DNA of 64,000 bases from the NCBI GenBank assembly GCA_020632875.1, contig JACKET010000017.1, positions 80,716 to 144,715 on the forward strand, in the 5' to 3' direction. A program made the position numbers and the translations under genes. The notes beneath the pieces are model-generated. The model saw only the letters and a program-made list of their open reading frames with translations. It did no database searches and was not told the DNA's origin. This DNA comes from Alphaproteobacteria bacterium. GTDB lineage: Bacteria > Myxococcota_A > UBA796 > GCA-2862545. The first letter of the stretch is position 1. Each line of letters begins with the position of its first letter. This document shows positions 16,295 to 26,126 of the stretch, piece after piece.

Positions 16295-16795
16295 TCACTT
16301 CTGGGCGGCGTTGTACCGCTTGACCAGCTCTTCGGTCATGTCGATCGTCGTGCCGCCCATGTACACCACGGCCGCGCGGTCGAGGACGAGGTCGTACCCC
16401 TTCTCCTTCGCGAGCTTCTCGCTGATCGTCCGCATCTTCACGTCGAGATCCTGCAGCATCGTGTAGTAGGTCTGCTGCATCTCGGCTTCGTACTGCTGGT
16501 TGAGCTGCAGGAACCGCTGCTCCTTCATCCCGATCTTCTTCTCCTCCTCCATCTTCTGGGCGTCGGAGAGGACCAGGGCGCGGTTCTTGTAGTCCTCGTA
16601 CTCGGCCTTGAGCTCGTCTTCGAGCTTCTTCAGCTCGCCGAGGCGGCTGGAGTACATGGCATCGAGCTTCGTCTGGGCCTGCTTGCCCTCTTCGGTCTCG
16701 TTGACCGCCCGCTGGAAGTCGACGACGGCGATTCCGCCGGCGAACGCGGAGGTGGACACGGACAGGGCGGCAGCGAATGCGAGCGCACGGAGCAT
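16295..16795 (-). CDS. skp: OmpH/Skp family periplasmic chaperone
   Basis: 166 residues with signal peptide MLRALAFAAALSVSTSAFA, then IAVVDFQRAVNETEEGKQAQ, the usual start of mature Skp, and a long charged alpha-helical hairpin (residues ~45-125) predicted as coiled coil. It ends with KGYDLVLDRAAVVYMGGTTIDMTEEL. Skp holds unfolded outer-membrane proteins in the periplasm for BamA. A GGAG ribosome site lies ~8 bases before the ATG. It is separated from bamA by the R2 repeat, so lpx genes may have their own promoter there (inference). Confidence 0.95.
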   Translation of the reverse strand: MLRALAFAAALSVSTSAFAGGIAVVDFQRAVNETEEGKQAQTKLDAMYSSRLGELKKLEDELKAEYEDYKNRALVLSDAQKMEEEKKIGMKEQRFLQLNQQYEAEMQQTYYTMLQDLDVKMRTISEKLAKEKGYDLVLDRAAVVYMGGTTIDMTEELVKRYNAAQK

Positions 16796-17353
16796 CAGGG
16801 GTTCTCCAAGCAGGACGAGCGGCCTGGTAGCGGGTTTCGGGGCTGCTTGCCATAACGGGTGAGCGGCCGAACGTATTTCGTGGGGGCACGTTCATCGCCG
16901 TGCGGCGACGCCGGAGGGGTGCCTCCGGATGCTCCGAGCGGGGTCCGTCTCACGCAGATGACTGTGTCGGAAGGGATCGAGCTTCGAGCGTCCCGAGGCA
17001 TCACGCAGATGACGCAGAAGGACGCAGATGACGCAGAAACGAGGCCGCCCCGGGTCGAGCGTCTTCGCGTCCCCGGAGCGCGAGTGGGCCTTCTTGCGGA
17101 TCGGATTGGAGACTCACCAGAGCAGGCCGGCGTTTCGGCTGCTCGGGTGAGTCTTGGTGTCGATCCGGCGGAAGGCCCACTCGGGCAATTCGACCGTCGA
17201 CACGGACCGTCGAGGCGCGGAGGTTCCGAACCGCGAACGCGGGGACACGAGGAGGTCCGACCCAGCATCTGCCTTGTTTCTGCGTCATCTGCGTTCGTCT
17301 GCGTCATCTGCGTGATGCTGGACGCTCGGGGCACGAGAACGTCGGGCGACGCC
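16796..17353. other. 558 bp intergenic region between bamA and skp
   Basis: No credible gene. It holds palindromic repeat R2 (16998-17317) and, on the skp side, about 200 bp that may contain the promoter of skp-lpxD-fabZ-lpxA-lpxB; a GTTATG hexamer lies near 16853-16858 on the minus strand but I found no convincing -35 partner. A short GGAGG/CCTCC inverted pair lies near 16913-16928. Confidence 0.6.
16998..17317. repeat. palindromic repeat R2 (47 bp arms, nested central palindrome)
   Basis: Arms 16998-17044 and 17271-17317 are inverted, 44 of 47 matching, and nearly identical to the arms of R1. The interior is itself palindromic: the segment near 17096-17124 pairs with that near 17139-17167 (22 of 29), and flanking pieces that read GGCCTTCTTGCGGATC and GATCCGGCGGAAGGCC also face each other. 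The whole ~320 bp could fold as one long hairpin or cruciform. It separates bamA from skp, which point the same way. Confidence 0.85.
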
Positions 17354-19831
17354 CTAGAAGAAGGACCCGATCGAGAAGTCGAAGACGCTCTTCCGCTCGT
17401 CCTCGAACGGCCGCAGAGGGATGCCGTACTCGAAGCGCAGCGGCCCGATCGGCGAACGCCAGCGCACGCCGGCGCCGACGGCGGTGCGAAGCCCGAGGGG
17501 GTTGAGGTTGCCCTTGTTCCACGGGTCGCCGAAGGTGTTGCCCGCGTCGAAGAAGACGACGGCGGAGACGCCGGCCTGGCGGATGACGGGGGCCTCGATC
17601 TCGATGTTGTTCACCCAGGTCTGGGTGCCGCCGACGATGATGCGGTCGTCGGCGCGGTCGGGGTCGTCGGAGCTGACGGCGCGGATGCTCGGGCCGAGGG
17701 AGAACCAGTTGAACCCGCGGACGCTGTTGATGCCGCCCGCGCGGTAGCGGTGGATGAACGGGATGACGCGACCGTCGGTGCTGATGATCTGGCCGATGGT
17801 GCTGTTCACCCGGAGGACGAGGCGGTCGCTGTTCTTGATGAGCGGCTGGAAGTACCGGATGTTGAACCGGTTCTCGATGAAGTTGAACTCGCCGCCCAGC
17901 AGGTTGAGCACCTCGTTCTTCGAGACGCGGAAGCCGCCCGCGAGCGTCGACGAGAACGAGACGAACACGCCCTGCGTCGCGAAGATGCGGTTGTTTCGCT
18001 TGTCGATGTTGAGCGAGAGCCCGAGGCTCGACGTGATGCCGTTGCGGTACAGATCGCCGCCGAGCAGCCTGCGCCGGAACGGGTCGATGTTCGTGAGGCC
18101 CACGTCTTCGATGGTGTAGTCGAGCCGGAGCTGGACGTCGTCGCGCTTGTCGAGGTACCGGCCCACGCCGACCGACCCACCGCGCTGGAACTCGTTGAGG
18201 CCGTTGCTGACCTGGAACTGGCCGAAGCGGCGGTCGATGCTGTACGCGTTGACCTGGAACGACCAGCGCGTGTCGAGGAAGTACGGGTCGACGAACGAGA
18301 GGTTGAACTGCTGGCGGAGCCGCGAGTAGTTCACCGCCAGCGACATGCTCCAGCCGAGGCCGAGGAAGTTGTTCTTGCTGACGTTGGCGTTGAAGACGAA
18401 GCTCTCGAGGTTGCTGTACCCCATGCCGAGCGAGAACGAGCCCGTGGGCTGCTCGCTGACCTGGAAGTTGAGGTCGAGCACGTCGGGCCCGTCGCCACGC
18501 GGCGTCGAGATGTTGACCTCGTCGAAGAATCCCAGCCGCGCGAGCCGCGCGCGAGACGCGTTGATCAGCGAGCCGCGGTAGAGGTCGCCCTCGTCGATCT
18601 GGATCTCGCGGCGCACGACCTTGTCGAAGGTCGGGTCGTTGCCCGTGATGTTGATCCGGCCGATCCGGATCTTCTCGCCCATCGAGATGTCGTAGGTGAT
18701 GGCGACGGTCTTCGTGTCGGGGTCGGGCTCGGAGAGCGGCACGACGTTCACGAACGCGTAGCCCTGGTCGCGGTACAGCGACGCGATGTTCTCGCCCACG
18801 GTGTGGATGAGGGAGTACTTGAAGGTCTCGCCCGACGCGATGCGCGCGCCGCGCGGGTCGAAGTTCAGCTGCGGCAGGAACTTCTTGCGGCCGGTGTACT
18901 CGCGCCAGGTCTCCTCCTGGACCTCGTGCACGGGGCGCCCGGTGGCGATGTCGAGCGCGGCGGCTTCGGTGAGACCCTCCTCCGGGAGGAACTCGCCGCT
19001 GACGGCGACCTCGCCGAAGTCGTACTTCTCGCCTTCTTCGATGTTGTAGCTGATGAAGATGAAGCGCTTGTCGGGCGACAGGTAGACCTTTGGTGGGTCG
19101 ACCTTCACGTCGACGTAGCCCTCTTCGAGGAACACGGCGGTCACGACCTGCTGGTCGGCGTCGAGCTGCTCGCGTCGGAACGTGCCGGTGTTCGTGAGCC
19201 ACGGGAGGAAGCCGCCCTCCTTCACCTGGAGGAACCGCTTGAGCTTGTTCGCCGGGACGTGGTCGTTGCCGTGGAACTCGATGCGCTGGACGAGGACCTT
19301 CCGGTTCTCTTGAATCTTGAAGCGCAGGTCGACCTGGTCGTCGGCGACCTCGATCTTCTCGACGTCGACGTCGGCCAGGTAGTAGCCCTTCTCGACGTAG
19401 AGATCGCGGATCTGCGCGACGTTGTCGGAGACCTTGGCATCGTTGAGGACCGAGAACGACCGCAGATCCATGACCTCGCGGATGTCGTCTTCGTCGATCT
19501 TCTTGTTGCCCTCGATCTTCACTTCGCGGATGGCGGGCTTCTCGCGCACGACGAAGAGCAGATCGACGGTTCCGTCGTCGTTCTCGGACTTCTCGATGAC
19601 GACGTCCTGGAAGAACCCGGTCTCCCAGACGGACTTCAGGTCGCGCCGGACCTTCTCGGGGGTGAGCGTGTCGCCGCGGCGCAGGCCGATGTTCGACAGG
19701 ACCGCCGCCTCTTCGATGCGGCGCGTGCCCTCGACCGTGACCTTGCCGACCTTCCCGCTCGCCTCGACGGGCTCTTCGGCGTGGGCGACCGCGCAGAGCA
19801 GCCAGGCGACCAGGAGGAACAGCGCCTTCAC
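17354..19831 (-). CDS. bamA: outer membrane protein assembly factor BamA
   Basis: 825 residues with signal peptide MKALFLLVAWLLCAVAHA. Five POTRA domains cover ~25-450 (for example GKVTVEGTRRIEEAAVL, VREVKIEGNKKIDEDDI-type starts, IGRINITGNDPTFD), followed by a 16-strand barrel. The barrel has the loop-6 motif SVRGFNW and ends in Phe (SIGSFF), the outer-membrane insertion signature. BamA inserts beta-barrel proteins into the outer membrane. Its start overlaps the lolD stop (ATGA). Length is typical. Confidence 0.97.
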   Translation of the reverse strand: MKALFLLVAWLLCAVAHAEEPVEASGKVGKVTVEGTRRIEEAAVLSNIGLRRGDTLTPEKVRRDLKSVWETGFFQDVVIEKSENDDGTVDLLFVVREKPAIREVKIEGNKKIDEDDIREVMDLRSFSVLNDAKVSDNVAQIRDLYVEKGYYLADVDVEKIEVADDQVDLRFKIQENRKVLVQRIEFHGNDHVPANKLKRFLQVKEGGFLPWLTNTGTFRREQLDADQQVVTAVFLEEGYVDVKVDPPKVYLSPDKRFIFISYNIEEGEKYDFGEVAVSGEFLPEEGLTEAAALDIATGRPVHEVQEETWREYTGRKKFLPQLNFDPRGARIASGETFKYSLIHTVGENIASLYRDQGYAFVNVVPLSEPDPDTKTVAITYDISMGEKIRIGRINITGNDPTFDKVVRREIQIDEGDLYRGSLINASRARLARLGFFDEVNISTPRGDGPDVLDLNFQVSEQPTGSFSLGMGYSNLESFVFNANVSKNNFLGLGWSMSLAVNYSRLRQQFNLSFVDPYFLDTRWSFQVNAYSIDRRFGQFQVSNGLNEFQRGGSVGVGRYLDKRDDVQLRLDYTIEDVGLTNIDPFRRRLLGGDLYRNGITSSLGLSLNIDKRNNRIFATQGVFVSFSSTLAGGFRVSKNEVLNLLGGEFNFIENRFNIRYFQPLIKNSDRLVLRVNSTIGQIISTDGRVIPFIHRYRAGGINSVRGFNWFSLGPSIRAVSSDDPDRADDRIIVGGTQTWVNNIEIEAPVIRQAGVSAVVFFDAGNTFGDPWNKGNLNPLGLRTAVGAGVRWRSPIGPLRFEYGIPLRPFEDERKSVFDFSIGSFF

Positions 19832-20517
19832 GCGGCCTCCTGCACACGCCCGTCGACGAGTCGGAGCACCCGGGGGAACTGGGAGGCGAGGTCCATGGAG
19901 TGGGTGACGACGACCAGGGTGCTGCCGAGTTGCTCGTTGAGTTGCAGCATCAGGTCGAAGACTCCAGCGGCCGTGGCGGGGTCGAGGTTCCCCGTGGGCT
20001 CGTCGGCGAGGACGAGACCCGGGCCCATAACCAGAGCGCGGGCCAGCGCTACCCGCTGCTGCTCCCCGCCGGACAGCGCTCCCGGCAGGTGCTCGAGCCG
20101 ATGCCCCAGCCCGACGGACCGCAGGAGGATCTCGGCCCGCTGGAGCGCGACGCTCGGGGACGTGCCCGACAGCCGCACCGGCATCATCACGTTGCCGAGT
20201 GCCGTCTGCTCGCGGAGCAGGTTGTGCGACTGGAAGACGAAGCCGATGCGCCGGTTCCGGATGCGCGCCCGCTCGGACGTGCCGAGGGAGCCCACCTCGC
20301 GGCCGTCGAGCGTCACCCGGCCGCCCGTGGGCCGGTCGAGCAGCCCGAGGATGTGCATGAGCGTCGACTTGCCGGACCCCGAGGCCCCGACGACCGCGAC
20401 GCGCTCGCCGGGCTCGATGGCCGCGGTGAGCCCGTCCAGCACGACGATCTGCCGCCCGTGCAGGTGATGCACCCGCCGCAGCTTCTCGATCTCGATGCGC
20501 ACGCCCGGCACGCTCAT
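19828..20517 (-). CDS. lolD: lipoprotein-releasing system ATP-binding protein LolD
   Basis: 229 residues: Walker A VVGASGSGKST, Q-loop FVFQSHNLLREQTALGNV, signature LSGGEQQRVALARAL, Walker B LVLADEPTGNLD, and VVVTHSMDLA. The LLxEFxAxxNV-like stretch (LLREQTALGNVMMP) is characteristic of the LolD/MacB group. It powers extraction of lipoproteins from the inner membrane together with the adjacent LolC/E-type permease, separated by 16 bp. Confidence 0.93.
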   Translation of the reverse strand: MSVPGVRIEIEKLRRVHHLHGRQIVVLDGLTAAIEPGERVAVVGASGSGKSTLMHILGLLDRPTGGRVTLDGREVGSLGTSERARIRNRRIGFVFQSHNLLREQTALGNVMMPVRLSGTSPSVALQRAEILLRSVGLGHRLEHLPGALSGGEQQRVALARALVMGPGLVLADEPTGNLDPATAAGVFDLMLQLNEQLGSTLVVVTHSMDLASQFPRVLRLVDGRVQEAA

Positions 20518-20533
20518 CGCCCTGCCCCCGTGC

Positions 20534-21915
20534 TCATTCGACGCGCAGGCCCTTCACCGGATCGAGCGACGCCGCGATGAGCGCCGGGATCAGCGTGCTC
20601 AGCACGCAGGTGACGAAGGCGCCCACCGCGATCATCACGACGTTGTCGGCCTCGACGACCACCGGGAGCGTCGACAGGTAGTACACGTCGGTCTCGAGCG
20701 GCCAGCCGTACGCCCACAGCGCCCAGCAGCCGAACAGTCCGACGGCCGTGCCGAAGACGACGCCGACGAACCCGATGAAGCTGCCCTCCATCACGAACAC
20801 CCGCAGGATCGAGGTGCCGCTCGCGCCCATGGCCTTGAGGATGGCGATCTCGCGGATCTTCGTGAGCACGACCATGATCAGGGTGCTGATGATGAGCATC
20901 CCGGCCACCGCGATGATCATCCACAGGAGCAGGCCCATCACCCACTTCTCGAGCCGCAGGGCGTCGAAGAGCTTGTCGTTCAGCTCCTGCCAGTCCTTCG
21001 TGTAGTGCGGATAGCCGAGCTTCTCCTCGATCTCCGTCGCGATGCGGTCGGCACCGTAGATGTCGTCGACCTTCACCTCGATGCCGTTCACCGCCGAGCC
21101 GATCTTGAGGAAGGACTGGGCATCCTCGTTGTTCACGTACGTCCACTTGTTGTTGTACTCGAACATCCCCGAGTCGAAGATCCCGGCGATTCGGAACGAC
21201 TTCACGGTCGGGGTGGGCATCCCGAACATCGAAGTGCCCGTCCCCACCGGGTTGATCAGCTGGACCTTGTCGCCCGGGCGCACCTGCAGGGCCTCCTTGA
21301 GGTCCTTGCCGATGAAGATGCCGGGCAGCTCGAGGTCGTCCATCTCGAGCTCGGGGTTCAGCGGCGGGAGCTTCTCGCCGATGCGCGCGAAGGCCGCAGC
21401 CCGCTCGTCCGGGGTCTTCAGCTCGCCGTCGTAGGCGAAGGTGAGGTCGTCGCGCAGGTGCGTGACGTCGGGCGTGCGCTCGGGATCGACGCCCTTCATG
21501 ATGACGCCCGTGTGCCCCAGCGTGCTGCGGATCATCATCTCCTGGTAGACGAACGGCGCGGCGTGCACGACGCCCGGCACCGCTTCGATCTCGTCGCAGA
21601 TCCGATCGGCGTCGACGAGCATCCCGCCGTGCCGCATCACCACGATGTGGGCGTTCGACCCGAGGATCTTGTCGCGGAGATCGATCTCGAAGCCCGCCAT
21701 CACCGCGATCACGCAGTTGAGCACCGCCACGCCCAGCACCACGGCGATGATCGACACGAGCGTCGTGACGTTCGTGAGGATGCTCGACCACTTGGGACGC
21801 AGGTGGTCCCACGCGATCCACCCCTCCGCGAGGAGCGTGCCGCCGGGCTTCAGCGCCGGGAGCGTCGAGAAATCCGGCAGCTCGTGCCCACCGGGAGGTG
21901 CTGGCTCGGCCATGC

Positions 21916-21919
<4 letters not shown>
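20534..21919 (-). CDS. lolC: lipoprotein-releasing system permease LolC/LolE
   Basis: 461 residues with four membrane segments near 52-74, 326-350, 374-398 and 425-448, and a large periplasmic domain between the first two, the LolCE/MacB layout. Family features include VLGVAVLNCVIAVMAGFE after the first helix, IVVMRHGG, and KIREIAILKAMGAS in the coupling loop. Only one permease gene is present, so it probably works as a homodimer (LolF-like) unless a partner lies elsewhere. The ATG overlaps the lysS stop (ATGA); a second in-frame ATG is two codons later. An N-terminal ~35 residue cytoplasmic extension is present. Confidence 0.9.
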
Positions 21920-23466
<1,547 letters not shown>

Positions 23467-23507
23467 CGTGGGTCTCGGGTGAGCCCCCCGACTAACGCGT
23501 GTGGCCG

Positions 23508-23523
23508 CCCCGGTCTGCCGGGG
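23508..23523 (-). terminator. possible terminator hairpin between acidic protein gene and lysS
   Basis: A perfect 6 bp stem, CCCCGG with a TCTG loop and CCGGGG, lies in the 74 bp gap. There is no T-run, so function as a terminator is uncertain. Confidence 0.3.
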
Positions 23524-23540
23524 TGCGCCAGGTCAGGCGA

Positions 23541-24428
23541 TCACCACTCGGACAGGATCTCACCGAGCGTCTCGTCGTCGACGTAGAGATCGGCGACCTG
23601 CGGCTGCTCGAGCAGCCACTCGGACAGGACGGACGCCTTCTTCTCGAAGCTCATGGGCGTGGCGAGGATGCTGGCGACGCCGGACCCGAGCTCTTCGGGC
23701 TCGTGATCGTCTTCCATCTCGAGCTCTTCGCGATCGATGAGCAGCCGGAGCAGCGAGACGGCCTCGGCGATGGGGCCCATCTTCTGATCGCCCGACGGGG
23801 GCGAGGCCTTCGGGGGCATGGGGACCTCTTCGGTGACTGGGGCCACCGGCTCGGCGTCTTCGTCGTCGAGGTTCTTCAGGGCCTGGAGGAGGGCGGCGAG
23901 GCCGCGGGGCTTCTCTTCGGGCTCGTCGTCGTCGGGCTCGGGCTCGTCGCCGAAGTCGGAATCGTCGTCGAGATCGCGCTCTTCGGTGAGGAGCGCCGCG
24001 TCGGGGACGTCGCCGGCGACGGCCTCGAACGTGGTCTCGTCGCCCCAGTCGAGGTCGTCTTCGTCGGGGCTCTGGTTGCGGGGACCGCCGGCAGCGGGCA
24101 CGCCGGACGGCAGCCGGACCGGGATCTCGGCCTCGAGCGGGTACAACAGACCGTTCTCGACGTCTTCGAGGCCTGCGGCGAGGTGCAGCTTGCCGTCGCG
24201 GACCGCGATGGTCGCATCCTGCAGCTGCGCCGGAGCGCCGTCGATCGCGGCCTGGCACTTGAAGAGCATGTCGAGCTTGTTCAGCTCGACGCCCTTCTCG
24301 AGCTCGATCGTGCCGTCGGCCGGCACGGGCAGAGCCGCGAAGCGGAGCTGGATGTCCTCGAGATCCGCCGAGAGCTCCAGCTCGAAGCCGCGGTCGGCGA
24401 ACCAGGTGAGTGTCGCTGTACCAGACAT
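23541..24428 (-). CDS. acidic protein of unknown function
   Basis: 295 residues. An N-terminal globular part (1-~110, MSGTATLTWFADRGFELELS) is followed by a strongly acidic, Asp/Glu/Pro-rich linker (~115-205, with runs such as DDDSDFGDEPEPDDDEP) and a C-terminal helical part (~215-295) containing SVLSEWLLEQPQVADLYVDD. No signal peptide or membrane segment is visible and no family is recognised. It lies between prfB (30 bp away) and lysS (74 bp) in the same direction. Codon use matches neighbours, so it is probably expressed. Confidence 0.75.
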   Translation of the reverse strand: MSGTATLTWFADRGFELELSADLEDIQLRFAALPVPADGTIELEKGVELNKLDMLFKCQAAIDGAPAQLQDATIAVRDGKLHLAAGLEDVENGLLYPLEAEIPVRLPSGVPAAGGPRNQSPDEDDLDWGDETTFEAVAGDVPDAALLTEERDLDDDSDFGDEPEPDDDEPEEKPRGLAALLQALKNLDDEDAEPVAPVTEEVPMPPKASPPSGDQKMGPIAEAVSLLRLLIDREELEMEDDHEPEELGSGVASILATPMSFEKKASVLSEWLLEQPQVADLYVDDETLGEILSEW

Positions 24429-24458
24429 CGTCGTGCCCTAACCCAGCCGCAGCGGAGG

Positions 24459-25577
24459 TCACCCCCCGGACTGAAGGGTTCCTTCGGCTCGCGCTGCGAG
24501 CCAGCTCTCCATGAACCGCGTGATATCCCCGTCGAGCACCTCGGACACGTTGCCGATGGCGAGGTTCGTCCGGAGATCCTTGACCTGCTGGTACGGCTGC
24601 ATGACGTACGAGCGGATCTGACTGCCGAAGTCGATCTTCTTCTTCTGCGCGTTCACGGCGTCCTGCGCTTCCTGACGCTTCTCGAGCTCGCGCTGGTACA
24701 GCTTGGCCTTCAGCATCTTCATCGCCTTGTCGCGGTTCTTGTGCTGCGAGCGCTCGGCCCGGCACAGGACCACGATCCCCGTGGGGAGGTGGCGCAGTCG
24801 CACCGCGGAATCCGTGGTGTTGACGTGCTGGCCGCCCGCACCGCTCGCGCGCATCGTCTCCATCTCGATGTCGGCGGGATTCAGGTCGATCTCGATGGTG
24901 TCGTCGATCTCGGGGTACGCGGCGACGGCGGCGAACGCGGTGTGCCGGCGGGCGTTCTGGTCGAACGGCGAGATCCGCACCAGCCGGTGCACCCCGCTCT
25001 CGGCCTGCAGGTAGCCGAAGGCATACGGACCGCGGATGGCGAGCGTCGCACCGCGGATACCCGCCTCTTCGGAGGGTGCGTGGTACAGCAGCTCGGTGCT
25101 GAAGCCCTGGCGCTCGGCCCAGCGCCCGTACATCCGCAGCAGGATCTCGGCCCAGTCGGCGGCATCCGTGCCGCCTGCACCGGCGTTGATCTCGAGGATG
25201 GCATCCATGTGGTCTTCTTCGGCCGACAGCAGGCGGCGCGTCTCGAGCGCGCGGATGCGGTCGTCGAGGATCTCGAGCTGCTTCTGCGCCTCGGCCGCCG
25301 TGTCGTCGTCTGCGGCTTCGGTCGCGAGCTCGACGAGCGTGGTGATGTCGTCGCGGAGCTCGGCGAGCCCCTGCCAGTCTTTCACGATGCGCTCGATCTG
25401 GCCTTTCTCCTTCAGGATCCGCTGCGCGCGCTCGTTGTCGTCCCAGAAGCCGGGCGTGGCGCTCTGGGACTCGAGGTCGGCGACCTTGCGGGTCTTGCCC
25501 TCGATGTCGAGGTGGCCGCGAAGCGTGTCGATACGCTCGGCGAGCGGCTTCAGCTCGGTGGTGATCTGCTCGTACAT
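24459..25577 (-). CDS. prfB: peptide chain release factor 2
   Basis: 372 residues. It contains the GGQ motif in ASGAGGQHVNTTDSAVRL, the RF2 stop-recognition SPF motif in RISPFDQNARRH, and WDDNERAQ and ILEINAGAGGTDAADW. RF2 releases peptides at UGA and UAA. Where many bacteria carry the +1 frameshift site near codon 25 (LRGYL-D), this gene is continuous (LRGHLDIEG), so there is no frameshift autoregulation. It follows ybeY by 57 bp. Confidence 0.97.
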   Translation of the reverse strand: MYEQITTELKPLAERIDTLRGHLDIEGKTRKVADLESQSATPGFWDDNERAQRILKEKGQIERIVKDWQGLAELRDDITTLVELATEAADDDTAAEAQKQLEILDDRIRALETRRLLSAEEDHMDAILEINAGAGGTDAADWAEILLRMYGRWAERQGFSTELLYHAPSEEAGIRGATLAIRGPYAFGYLQAESGVHRLVRISPFDQNARRHTAFAAVAAYPEIDDTIEIDLNPADIEMETMRASGAGGQHVNTTDSAVRLRHLPTGIVVLCRAERSQHKNRDKAMKMLKAKLYQRELEKRQEAQDAVNAQKKKIDFGSQIRSYVMQPYQQVKDLRTNLAIGNVSEVLDGDITRFMESWLAARAEGTLQSGG

Positions 25578-25634
25578 CTCGAATGCCTGGGGTCGCAGCG
25601 ACGGGAGGGGCCGGCGGAGGGAGAGGCTACGGCT

Positions 25635-26126
25635 CTATCTCTCCGCGGTCGCGCGCGCGATCAACCCCTCGGGAGTCAGGCCGAGCGCGGCGAGCAGCTT
25701 GCCTTCGAGCGCGTTCATGGCGTCGCGGTCGCCTTCGTCTTCGTGCGTGTGGCCGAGCAGGTGGCAGAGCCCGTGGACGAGCAGCACCCGGAGCTCGTCT
25801 TCGGTGGAGTGGCCGAGGTCGGCGGCCTGGCGCGCAGCCGTCTCGATCGAGATGACGACGTCGCCGAGCAGCACGGGCTCGGGAGGCAGGTCGACGGCCT
25901 CGTCGGGAGCCGACCACTCGAGTTGGGGGAACGAGAGCACGTCGGTCGGGCCGGTCTTCCCCCGCCACTGCTGGTTCAGCGGCGCGATGAACGCGTCGTC
26001 GCAGACGAGCAGCGAGAGCTCCCAGTCGGGATGGCCCGCCGCGTCGAGCACGGTCTGGCCGTCTCGCGCGAGCGCTTCGATGTCGTAGGCGCCGGTGGCG
26101 CCCGTGGTGCTGGCGACGACGCCCAT
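25635..26126 (-). CDS. ybeY: endoribonuclease YbeY
   Basis: 163 residues from the ATG at 26126, overlapping the PgpH-like stop (TGATG). It has TDVLSFPQ and LLGDVVIS and the metal-binding signature HGLCHLLGHTHEDEGD with the three histidines. YbeY matures the 3' end of 16S rRNA and takes part in ribosome quality control. The order phoH, pgpH-like, ybeY is widely conserved in bacteria. Confidence 0.95.
   Translation of the reverse strand: MGVVASTTGATGAYDIEALARDGQTVLDAAGHPDWELSLLVCDDAFIAPLNQQWRGKTGPTDVLSFPQLEWSAPDEAVDLPPEPVLLGDVVISIETAARQAADLGHSTEDELRVLLVHGLCHLLGHTHEDEGDRDAMNALEGKLLAALGLTPEGLIARATAER

Noticed and set aside
16859..17340. Reading frames through the repeats R2 and R1 (ITQMTQKDADDAETRP-type peptides)
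   Set aside because: The same peptide arises on both arms and in all copies because it translates the palindromic DNA; there is no separate ribosome site or conserved ending.
23508..23523. CRISPR or tRNA-like signal near lysS
   Set aside because: Only a short GC hairpin is present; no repeats with spacers or tRNA cloverleaf features were found anywhere in the window.
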